Assembly: GCA_029218405.1 (NCBI GenBank) | Contig: JAQXRG010000129.1 | Span: 1-54,715 of the forward strand | From: Bacteroidales bacterium | GTDB lineage: Bacteria; Bacteroidota; Bacteroidia; Bacteroidales; Bacteroidaceae | Direction: 5' to 3' | DNA length: 54,715 nt | Shown here: positions 1 to 7,398 of the stretch, one piece after another | Position numbering within the stretch: the stretch's first letter is position 1 | How the letters are laid out: every line of letters starts with the position of its first letter | The notes under the pieces: generated by a model | Database searches by the model: none | Seen by the model: only the letters and a program-made list of their open reading frames with translations | What the model was told of the DNA's origin: nothing | Position numbers and translations under genes: made by a program

Positions 1-1
1 T

Positions 2-151
2 CCGATAATTGCGGAACTGCTAGAGAAGATTGCATGCCTCTTCGGTTCTACGCTCGATGACCTCCTTGAAAGAGCCATGGCAGATGAAGGGACGAGGCAT
101 GTCCTCGAATGCATCCTCAGATATAATCAAAATTTCGATGACCGGGCATAG
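2..151 (+). CDS. Partial XRE-like transcriptional regulator, C-terminal end
   Basis: The reading frame is open from the left edge and ends in TAG, giving 49 residues. The segment ELLEKIACLFGSTLDDLL has the shape of the last helices of a Cro/C1 (XRE) helix-turn-helix domain, where the pattern LxxIAxxFGVSLDDL is common. About 25 more residues follow, with no recognised domain. The 5' part lies outside the window, so the identity rests on one short stretch. It sits 123 bp upstream of the porin gene on the same strand and could be unrelated to it. Confidence 0.55.
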   Translation, partial: PIIAELLEKIACLFGSTLDDLLERAMADEGTRHVLECILRYNQNFDDRA

Positions 152-274
152 GCTTTACACTTTTTAAGCAAAAAGAGAGAAAGACCTAAATATGAATTGT
201 TTAACATTAAAAACCAGAGTGCCAATCCCTACTACAGCTGCTTCTATAGATGTGGGAAACTCAAGTTATCAAAA

Positions 275-1567
275 ATGAGTAAAAAGAAAATCTTATTCGG
301 ACTGTGTTCGCTGTTGGCGGTAGAGGCATTACAGGCGGCGGACGATGACTACGGCCAGTTCCGTGTGGGGGGCTATGGCGAGATGGTGGCCAAGTTTATG
401 GACTACGGTACGAACCGTTTTTATGGTGGGACGGACAACAGCGACCACCGGAACTCAGTATCCATTCCTCGTTTTGTGCTGGCGCTCGACTACAAGTTCT
501 CGCCCCGTTGGATACTGGGTGTAGAGATAGAGTTCGAGTCGGGCGGTGTGGGGATGGAAACGGAGCTGGAGAACTCGGAGAACGGGGAGTACGAGACAGA
601 GATGGAAAAAGGGGGCGAGGTGGCGCTGGAGCAGTTTCACATCACGCGCCTTGTCCATCGCTCGTTCAACGTGCGGGCCGGCCACCTGATTGTGCCGGTG
701 GGGCTGACGAACGCTCACCATGAGCCCATTCATTTCTTCGGCACCTCGCGTCCGGAGGGTGAGACGGTCATCCTGCCTTCTACCTGGCACCAGACGGGAC
801 TGGCGGTCTATGGTACCTTCGGGAGGGGGAAAGCCACTTTCGACTACCAGGCAATGGCCGTGGCGGGTATGAGTGCCGATGGATTCGGACGTGACTATTG
901 GGTGGCTGGCGGCAGACAGGGACTGTTCGAGGAGGACAACTTCACGTCGCCGGGTTATGCAGTGAGGGTGGACTATCGGGGATTGCCGGGACTGCGCGTG
1001 GGCGTGTCGGCCTATTACTGCCGCGACGTGACCGCCAATACGGACAAACCCTACAAGTACAGTGCCGTGGGGCGCTCGGGCTTGGCCATCGCCTCCGCCG
1101 ACGCTCAGTTCAAGAACCGTTTCGTGACCGCCCGGGCAAACCTGATTTACGGCGCGTTGGAGAACTCCGGCAAGATAGGTGCCGTTTCTCTCTCCAATAA
1201 GTCCAGCTACTACCAGGGTGTCCTGCGGAAGGTGGCGAAGAATGCCTTGGCCTACGGCGCCGAGGTGGGCGTGAACCTGCGGTCGGTGCTGTCCGCTCCC
1301 CTTTGTCCGGTCATTTATCCCTTTGCCCGTTACGAATACTACAATCCGCAAGAACGGGCCGTGAGGGGAGGAACCGTGGAGCGGCGCAACCAGGTGAGCA
1401 AGTGGACTGCTGGCGTGAACTGGTACGCATTGCCCAACCTGGTGGTGAAAGCAGACTATACCACCCGGCAGATAGGTACGCGGAAGGTGTTTGGGACCTC
1501 CGATTACAAAAGCGAGAACGAGTTGGCCATAGGAGTGGCGTATGTGGGATGGTTCTTTGGCAAATGA
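275..1567 (+). CDS. Outer-membrane beta-barrel porin (first of two in the cytochrome block)
   Basis: The protein has 430 residues from the ATG at 275. An in-frame ATG at 197 exists, but only the 275 start places a clean signal peptide (MSKKKILFGLCSLLAVEALQA) at the N-terminus. The mature protein is rich in alternating aromatic and polar strands, with Gly/Tyr-rich turns, and resembles phosphate-selective or DcaP-like porins of Bacteroidetes. A GHLIVPVGLTN segment followed by a stretch of His, Pro and Phe residues is typical of this barrel group. It begins the block leading to the imelysin and haem proteins, 135 bp upstream of the imelysin gene, so it may supply their substrate across the outer membrane. 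The substrate cannot be read from the sequence, and a general porin remains possible. Confidence 0.75.
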   Translation: MSKKKILFGLCSLLAVEALQAADDDYGQFRVGGYGEMVAKFMDYGTNRFYGGTDNSDHRNSVSIPRFVLALDYKFSPRWILGVEIEFESGGVGMETELENSENGEYETEMEKGGEVALEQFHITRLVHRSFNVRAGHLIVPVGLTNAHHEPIHFFGTSRPEGETVILPSTWHQTGLAVYGTFGRGKATFDYQAMAVAGMSADGFGRDYWVAGGRQGLFEEDNFTSPGYAVRVDYRGLPGLRVGVSAYYCRDVTANTDKPYKYSAVGRSGLAIASADAQFKNRFVTARANLIYGALENSGKIGAVSLSNKSSYYQGVLRKVAKNALAYGAEVGVNLRSVLSAPLCPVIYPFARYEYYNPQERAVRGGTVERRNQVSKWTAGVNWYALPNLVVKADYTTRQIGTRKVFGTSDYKSENELAIGVAYVGWFFGK

Positions 1568-1593
1568 ACGAATCCCGTGTGAAAACCCTTGCA

Positions 1594-1648
1594 AACAATC
1601 ATCAAACGGTGTTCGAACGGTGATTGAACGCTGTTCAAATCCTGTTCA
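1594..1648 (+). repeat. 11-bp tandem repeat array, four good copies and one decayed
   Basis: Copies are AACGGTGTTCG (1605-1615), AACGGTGATTG (1616-1626), AACGCTGTTCA (1627-1637) and AATCCTGTTCA (1638-1648). A weaker copy, AACAATCATCA, precedes them at 1594-1604. The period is exactly 11 bp, close to one helical turn, and the array lies between the porin stop and the imelysin start. It may be an operator with stacked sites or simply a decayed slippage repeat. Confidence 0.6.
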
Positions 1649-1702
1649 GCCAGTGATGGAACAATGGAATAGAAAATGATAAACCAATAACGATTAGAAG
1701 AG

Positions 1703-2827
1703 ATGAGAAAGTACATTTGTATGGCTGCCCTGATGGGCGGCATGGCCTGGATGGCCACAGCTTGCAGTGACAACGAGGCACCTGTCCAGCAGGAGCAGGA
1801 AGCCAAGAACCTGGACTATACGACGGACAACGCCGCCAGCTGGGGCAACTACATGCGTGTAGTGGCGCAGCTGCTGGTGAACGATGCCACCACCCTCTAT
1901 ACGGACTGGACCGTGTCCTACAACAACGGGCAGAGTTATGCCGACTTCTTTAAGGGGCAGGACGAGATGCTGAGCGTGGAACAGCTGATTGACGGATGCG
2001 CCGACATCGCCAACGAAGTGGGGACGGCCAAAATAGGCGACCCCTATGACCTCTATGTGAGCGGCCAGACAGAGAAGGCCCTTTATGCGGTGGAGTCGTG
2101 GTACAGCTGGCACTCGCGCGAGGACTACCGCAACAACATCTATTCCGTCCGCAACGCTTACTACGGTTCTCGCGACGGCAAGATAGGAGCACGGTCGTTG
2201 GCTGCGGCGGTGCGGGCGGCAGACGAAGCGCTGCATGCGAAGGTGACCAGTGCCATTGACGGTGCGGCAGCAGCCATCTGGGCCATCCCCAGTCCGTTCC
2301 GCAACCATATCAACAGCAGCGAGGCCAAGGCGGCCATGGAAGCCTGCGCGGAGCTGCAGGAGGTGCTGGTCAGGGAGTTGAAGCCCGCTGTGCAGCAGTT
2401 GGACAAGACGAAGTTGGCCCAGGCGGTGGCCGACTATGTGGACGTGGTCGTAGTGCCTACGTACAAGGACCTGAAGGAATGCAACCAGTCCCTGCTGGAA
2501 GCAGTGGAGGCCTTCCGCCAGTCGCCTTCCAACGCCGGATTCAAGGCTTGTGCCAACGCTTGGTTGGCTGCCCGTGAACCCTGGGAGACGAGTGAGGCCT
2601 TCCTGTTCGGTCCGGTGGCCGACAAGGGACTGGACCCCAATATGGACAGTTGGCCGTTGGACCAGGACGGCATCGTACAGGTGCTGACATCGGGTAGTTA
2701 CGACTCGCTGGACTGGAACGGGGATTACGACGAGGAGAGCGACGCCATCGCTTCGGCGCAGTCATTGCGCGGCTTCCATACGTTGGAGTTCCTCTTGTTC
2801 AAGGATGGCAATGCCCGAAGTTTCTGA
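1703..2827 (+). CDS. Imelysin-family lipoprotein, permuted type
   Basis: The protein has 374 residues with a lipoprotein signal ending at Cys21 (MATAC-S), so it is probably anchored in the envelope. The imelysin signature GxHxxE is present as GFHTLE, with Gly357, His359 and Glu362. It lies only about a dozen residues from the C-terminus, whereas canonical imelysins carry it much nearer the N-terminus. This fits the circularly permuted imelysin fold reported for a Bacteroides ovatus protein. The family was once listed as peptidase M75 but is now thought to act in iron uptake and probably not as a peptidase. The stop lies 4 bp before the start of the two-haem lipoprotein gene, so the two are almost certainly co-translated. 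Bound metal and ligand are unknown. Confidence 0.88.
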   Translation: MRKYICMAALMGGMAWMATACSDNEAPVQQEQEAKNLDYTTDNAASWGNYMRVVAQLLVNDATTLYTDWTVSYNNGQSYADFFKGQDEMLSVEQLIDGCADIANEVGTAKIGDPYDLYVSGQTEKALYAVESWYSWHSREDYRNNIYSVRNAYYGSRDGKIGARSLAAAVRAADEALHAKVTSAIDGAAAAIWAIPSPFRNHINSSEAKAAMEACAELQEVLVRELKPAVQQLDKTKLAQAVADYVDVVVVPTYKDLKECNQSLLEAVEAFRQSPSNAGFKACANAWLAAREPWETSEAFLFGPVADKGLDPNMDSWPLDQDGIVQVLTSGSYDSLDWNGDYDEESDAIASAQSLRGFHTLEFLLFKDGNARSF

Positions 2828-2831
2828 TGCC

Positions 2832-4271
2832 ATGAACTGTCGATCATTTATTGTTTCTTCCCTGCTGGGGTCCTCGTTGTGGGCCGTGACGGCTTGCAGC
2901 GGGGATACCCTGCTGGGGGAGGACGAGATAGAGGTGCCGGCCGGCTATGCCCTGTCGGCAGGCACTTCCACCAATTTCCTGACCTCCACCTTTGCCTACG
3001 ATACAGAGGCCGACTGGGTGAGCGGGGTGTACGCCAAGCGGTTCACGAGCGGCGACGGCCTGTACGACGATGTGCGGACCAGCAGCAACGGGACCGGTGG
3101 CGGGCTGGGACCGGTCTATGCGGGCTATTCCTGCGGCAGCTGCCACCGCAACGCAGGCCGCACCAAACCCACGTTGTGGAGTGAGGGGGGCAGCGGGAGC
3201 TACGGCTTTTCCTCCATGCTGGTCTATATCACCCGCCGCAACGGTGCCTTTTTTCAGGACTATGGGAGGGTGCTGCACGACCAGGCCATTTATGGCGTGA
3301 AAGCCGAGGGTAAGCTCAAGGTGGACTATACGTATGAGAAATTCCGTTTCCCCGATGGGGAAGAGTACGAGTTGTGCAAGCCTGCCTACCGCATTACCGA
3401 ATGGTATGCGGACAGTATCCGTCCCGAGGACCTGTTCTGTACGGTCCGTATTCCGCTTCGGCATGTGGGACTGGGGCCGATGATGGCCCTTGATCCTGTG
3501 GAGATAGAGGCATTGGCCCGCCAAAGCAACTATCCGGAGCTGGGCATCAGCGGCCGCTGCAATTATGTCACGGAGCGGGGAGTCCGGTGCTTAGGACTCT
3601 CGGGCAACAAAGCCCAGCATGCCGACCTGACCGTCGAGCTGGGATTCTCCAGCGATATGGGAGTGACCAACAGTCGCTATCCGGAGGAAATCTGTGAGGG
3701 GCAGGCGCAGGTGGCGCAAGGCAGCATGATGGGGCTGGCTTACGACCGGCTGGACTGCACGACGGAGGAGATGGAGGACGTGGACCTGTACATGCAGTCG
3801 TTGAGCGTTCCCGCGCGGCGCAATGTGAACGACCCGCAGGTGATGCGCGGCGAGCGGAAGTTCTTCGAGGCCAAGTGTCACCTCTGTCACGTCACGACCC
3901 TCCACACACGTCCCCGGGGAAGCACCCTGCTGAACGGTACCCACCTTCCGTGGCTGGGCAACCAGACCATCCATCCGTATTCCGACTACCTGCTGCACGA
4001 CATGGGGTCGGAAATCATGGGTGTGGGACTGAACGATCATTACGTGAGCGGACTGGCCCGGGGCAACGAGTGGCGCACTACGCCACTGTGGGGCATTGGC
4101 CTGCAGCAGACGGTGAACGGGCACACCTATTTTCTTCACGACGGACGGGCCCGTAACCTCTTAGAAGCCATCATGTGGCATGGAGGGGAAGCGGAAGCGT
4201 CGAGAAACCTGTTCAGGCAGATGAGCAAGGAAGACCGCGATGCGGTAGTGGCCTTCCTCAACAGCCTGTAG
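2832..4271 (+). CDS. Two-haem DUF1111 (COG3488) oxidoreductase lipoprotein
   Basis: The protein has 479 residues from the ATG at 2832. A start at 2805 would overlap the imelysin gene and put nine extra residues before the lipoprotein signal, which ends at Cys22 (AVTAC-S). Two c-type haem sites are visible: Cys101-Cys104-His105 (CGSCH) and Cys349-Cys352-His353 (CHLCH). Layout and length match the di-haem oxidoreductase family DUF1111, often labelled a putative thiol oxidoreductase without proof. Genes of this family commonly neighbour imelysin genes in other bacteria, as they do here. It probably works in the periplasm or at the outer membrane, transferring electrons to or from a metal or small substrate. 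The reaction is not known. Confidence 0.9.
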   Translation: MNCRSFIVSSLLGSSLWAVTACSGDTLLGEDEIEVPAGYALSAGTSTNFLTSTFAYDTEADWVSGVYAKRFTSGDGLYDDVRTSSNGTGGGLGPVYAGYSCGSCHRNAGRTKPTLWSEGGSGSYGFSSMLVYITRRNGAFFQDYGRVLHDQAIYGVKAEGKLKVDYTYEKFRFPDGEEYELCKPAYRITEWYADSIRPEDLFCTVRIPLRHVGLGPMMALDPVEIEALARQSNYPELGISGRCNYVTERGVRCLGLSGNKAQHADLTVELGFSSDMGVTNSRYPEEICEGQAQVAQGSMMGLAYDRLDCTTEEMEDVDLYMQSLSVPARRNVNDPQVMRGERKFFEAKCHLCHVTTLHTRPRGSTLLNGTHLPWLGNQTIHPYSDYLLHDMGSEIMGVGLNDHYVSGLARGNEWRTTPLWGIGLQQTVNGHTYFLHDGRARNLLEAIMWHGGEAEASRNLFRQMSKEDRDAVVAFLNSL

Positions 4272-4305
4272 CAGCAGTATCCAACCAACAATAACAAAGC
4301 AAGCA

Positions 4306-5517
4306 ATGAAAACAGCGATTATACTGGCGCTGGCTACCCTGTTGCCCTTAGCGGCATTGGCCCAGCACGAAGAAGAAACAGAGAATGGCGTCGTGTCACT
4401 GGCAGGGCGCGAAGGCTTTACCATCGGTACGAAGCAAGGCGACTTTGTGTTCAAGCCTTACCTGCTGGTGCAGACAGCCGCTAATTTTAACTGGTATGAC
4501 GATGAAGGGCTGGACAAGGCCTACAACCAGGACAATGTGGCCAACTCGGGCTTTTCCATTCCGTATGCGGTCATGGGATTCACCGGGAAGGCGTTCGGCA
4601 AGGTATCGTTCAACCTCTCCCTCAACGCGGCGGCCAGCGGGGGTGCCTTGCTCCAGCAGGCATGGTTCGATGTGCGCCTGCGCGAGAGCCTGGCCGTGCG
4701 GGTGGGCAAGTTCAAGACCCCCTTCTCGCACGCTTACCTGACCACCCTCGGCGAGACCCTGCTGCCTCAGTTGCCCGTATCGCTCACGGCGGCGGTCATC
4801 CTGCCCTATTCGCTCAATGCGGTCACGCCTGCTGTCGGGACGGGGTTCGATCTCGGTGTGGAGGCCCACGGTCTGTTGGGCGGAAAGTTCGGTTATGAGC
4901 TGGGCATCTTCAACGGCACTGGAGCGGCGGTCAATACGGCAGGAAAGACCTTCAGTGACGACTGGCACATCCCCTCGCTGCTGTATGCCGGCCGCCTGAC
5001 CTACCTGCCCCGAGGGGTGATGCCCTCCACGCAAGGAAATCCCGACCGCCTGAAGGAGGACAAGTGGATGGTGGGCGTTTCGGCCTCGGTCAATGTGGAA
5101 AGTGAGAACGAGAGCACCAACGACACTCGGGTGGGGGCCGAGTTCGCGCTCTTGCACCACCGGCTCTATCTGGCGGCAGAGGCGTACTGGATGCACGTGG
5201 ACTTCACGCGGCGGCAGAAAATCAGCGAGTCCTACAACTACCTGGGCGGCTACGTACAGGGAGGTTGGTTCGTGGCTCCCCGCGTGCAGGCGGCGTTGCG
5301 CTATGATTTCTTCAACCGCAACGGGACCGGCAAAGACGGGTTCCTGAACATGCCTGCCGTGGGCGTGAACTACTTCTTCAAGGACAGCGGACTGAAGTTG
5401 CAGGCCATGTATCAGTACATCGCCCGCAGTGGGCACGCCACGCAGCTGGACCGCGACAACGACAATCTGGGACTGGCCACCCATTCGGCTGTCGTGATGT
5501 TACAATATTGTTTCTGA
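4306..5517 (+). CDS. OprO/OprP-type porin (second porin of the block)
   Basis: The protein has 403 residues. A signal peptide (MKTAIILALATLLPLAALAQ) is followed by a beta-barrel-like sequence ending in Phe, the usual last residue of an outer-membrane barrel. The N-terminal GREGFTIGTKQGDFVFKPYLLVQ and the later VRVGKFKTPFSHAYL and GYELGIFNGTG segments are typical of the phosphate-selective porin O/P family, whose Bacteroidetes members have mostly untested substrates. It lies 34 bp after the two-haem gene and 7 bp before the cytochrome lipoprotein gene, so it belongs to the same transcript. Having two different porins in one short operon suggests either two substrates or one for entry and one for a partner. 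Confidence 0.82.
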   Translation: MKTAIILALATLLPLAALAQHEEETENGVVSLAGREGFTIGTKQGDFVFKPYLLVQTAANFNWYDDEGLDKAYNQDNVANSGFSIPYAVMGFTGKAFGKVSFNLSLNAAASGGALLQQAWFDVRLRESLAVRVGKFKTPFSHAYLTTLGETLLPQLPVSLTAAVILPYSLNAVTPAVGTGFDLGVEAHGLLGGKFGYELGIFNGTGAAVNTAGKTFSDDWHIPSLLYAGRLTYLPRGVMPSTQGNPDRLKEDKWMVGVSASVNVESENESTNDTRVGAEFALLHHRLYLAAEAYWMHVDFTRRQKISESYNYLGGYVQGGWFVAPRVQAALRYDFFNRNGTGKDGFLNMPAVGVNYFFKDSGLKLQAMYQYIARSGHATQLDRDNDNLGLATHSAVVMLQYCF

Positions 5518-5524
5518 GGAAAAA

Positions 5525-6256
5525 ATGAAAACAGCAGGAAAAGATTTTCGGATGTGGAGGGTTTTCTGTATCTTCGCCGCACTCGCGGCCGCCTGTGATG
5601 ACGGGCGTATCCAGGAGCAGGAGACGGAGACCTACGAGGAAGGTTACAGCGTGCGGCTCATCGGTGCGGTCAGTGGTGTCGGCAGTTGGACGGACGGCTA
5701 CAGCGTCGTTCTGGCCGGGTTCGAGGATGGTAACGACTATGCGGTCATCTCGAAGGCGCTCCCTTTGGGGGACGAGGCGGTCGATATGGAACTGAACGGC
5801 ATCGGTCAGGAGGTGGACGAGCTGCGGCTGTGCGTGGTGAACCGTCTCCGGGAGAGTGTGTTCGACTATTATACGTGGCGGACCGAGGAGTTGGACCTGT
5901 CGGCCGGTGTGCTCCGGCTGTCGATGCCCGACAGTGTGGCCGCCGACATGTACACCTGCCTCCAGCGGGCGGTGTTCGACCGTACGTGTGTGGCTTGCCA
6001 TGGAGTAGGGGGCCGGGCGGCGGCCGGACTTGACTTGTGCGAAGGGAAAAGCCGTCCCGCTTTGGTGGGACAGCCGGCGACGGTGGTCGATGGCGGTGTG
6101 CGCGTAGTCCCGGGCGATGCCGACAGCAGTGTGCTGTATCAAATGGTGGCGACGGGACTGAGCCAGTCGATGGGTATTGACCATTCGGACATGCTGTCCG
6201 CCGACGGTACTGAAATGAAATTATTGAAAGATTGGATAGACCATGGAACAGATTAA
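5525..6256 (+). CDS. One-haem cytochrome c lipoprotein
   Basis: The protein has 243 residues. A hydrophobic leader ends at Cys24 (LAAAC-D), a likely lipobox. A single haem site, Cys155-Cys158-His159 (CVACH), opens a C-terminal domain of about 90 residues that closes with LLKDWIDHG, the usual end of class I cytochromes c. A Met suitable as second haem ligand lies in the MVATGLSQSMGI or DHSDML segments. The first 150 residues match no domain I recognise. It probably hands electrons to the two-haem protein or accepts them from it. Its end overlaps the next gene by 14 bp, which implies coupled translation. Confidence 0.82.
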   Translation: MKTAGKDFRMWRVFCIFAALAAACDDGRIQEQETETYEEGYSVRLIGAVSGVGSWTDGYSVVLAGFEDGNDYAVISKALPLGDEAVDMELNGIGQEVDELRLCVVNRLRESVFDYYTWRTEELDLSAGVLRLSMPDSVAADMYTCLQRAVFDRTCVACHGVGGRAAAGLDLCEGKSRPALVGQPATVVDGGVRVVPGDADSSVLYQMVATGLSQSMGIDHSDMLSADGTEMKLLKDWIDHGTD

Positions 6257-7388
6257 GGACAAGCAGCCCTCCGCTCGGGTGGAGACCTTCCGGATGGAGG
6301 GGCGTGGAGGTGTGACGGAACTCCACCTGATGATTCATGCCACCGACGTGCGGGCCACTTTCGCCGAGCAGTTGGAGGCGGTGCTGGCAGCCTATTCGGA
6401 CGCGCGTAGGGCAGAGGGGCCGGAGGCGGTCAGCGTGTTCTGGCGTTGTTTTGTGAGCGATGCCGCCAATCAGGAGGATGAGGTGGTGAGCCGGCTGCTC
6501 GACACGACCGATTGTGCGGTTTCGGTGGTGGAGCAGGCACCGTTGGACGGCACGAAAGTGGCCCTGTGGGCGTACTTGATGACAGGGGTACGTACACGGT
6601 TGTTGCCGGGCGGAGGCTGTGAGGTGGCGCACGGTGCCTATCGTCACTGGTGGACGGCAGGTTGTCGCAACCTGGAGGAGGGATCGGAATGGCAGACCCG
6701 GCTGCTGCTGAACGACTATGTGTTGCGCTTGGCGGCACTGGGCGGACGGCTGGCGCAGCACTGCCTGCGCACGTGGTTCTTCGTGCAGAATGTGGACGTG
6801 AACTATGCCGGCTTGGTGAAGGCACGCAACGAGGTGTTCGTCACGCAGGGACTGACCCCTCAGACGCATTTCATTGCCAGTACAGGCATTGCCGGACGGG
6901 CGGCCGACCCCCGGGTGAAGGTCTTGATGGACGCCTACGCGGTGGACGGGCTGTGCGAGGGACAGGTGTGTCATTTGCACGCACCTGCCCACATGAACCC
7001 GACTCACGAGTATGGGGTCAGTTTCGAGCGGGGCACACAGGTGGATTACGGCGACCGCCGACAGGTCTTCATCTCCGGGACGGCGAGCATTGACAACCAA
7101 GGGCAGGTGGTGTGGCCGGGCGACATCCGGCGGCAGACGCAGCGGATGTGGGACAATGTGGAGGCACTGCTGCAAGAGGCGGAATGCACGTTCGATGAGG
7201 TGGGGATGATGATTGTCTATCTGCGTGACGGCTCGGACTATACGGTGGTACGCGAGTTGTTCGACGAACGGTTCCCTCGGGTGCCGAAAGTCATCGTGCG
7301 GGCGGCGGTCTGCCGTCCGGGATGGCTCATCGAGATGGAGTGCATGGCCGTCAAGACCTTGCCGCCCAACGGATTTCCGGATTTTTAA
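6243..7388 (+). CDS. Rid-family enzyme, chorismatase-like (XanB2/FkbO type)
   Basis: The protein has 381 residues and no signal peptide, so it is cytoplasmic. The C-terminal half has the YjgF/Rid pattern: VFISGTASID, then WDNVEALLQEAECTFDEV, then AAVCRPGWLIEMECMAV. The Cys-Arg-Pro and the two Glu residues fall where Rid and chorismatase proteins keep their active-site residues. The N-terminal half, with NVDVNYAGLVKARN and FIASTGIAG, resembles the first domain of chorismatases such as XanB2, FkbO and Hyg5, which cut chorismate to hydroxybenzoates or a dihydroxy acid plus pyruvate. No biochemical match can be shown by eye. It overlaps the cytochrome gene by 14 bp and precedes the CcsBA gene by 10 bp. 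An aromatic acid product could serve in quinone, redox-mediator or chelator synthesis. A plain imine deaminase role is the alternative. Confidence 0.65.
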   Translation: MEQIKDKQPSARVETFRMEGRGGVTELHLMIHATDVRATFAEQLEAVLAAYSDARRAEGPEAVSVFWRCFVSDAANQEDEVVSRLLDTTDCAVSVVEQAPLDGTKVALWAYLMTGVRTRLLPGGGCEVAHGAYRHWWTAGCRNLEEGSEWQTRLLLNDYVLRLAALGGRLAQHCLRTWFFVQNVDVNYAGLVKARNEVFVTQGLTPQTHFIASTGIAGRAADPRVKVLMDAYAVDGLCEGQVCHLHAPAHMNPTHEYGVSFERGTQVDYGDRRQVFISGTASIDNQGQVVWPGDIRRQTQRMWDNVEALLQEAECTFDEVGMMIVYLRDGSDYTVVRELFDERFPRVPKVIVRAAVCRPGWLIEMECMAVKTLPPNGFPDF

Positions 7389-7398
7389 GGACAAGCCG

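Noticed and set aside
275-1702. Fur box in front of the porin or imelysin gene
   Set aside because: No convincing 19-bp A/T-rich palindrome of the Fur type is present; the 11-bp array does not match it.
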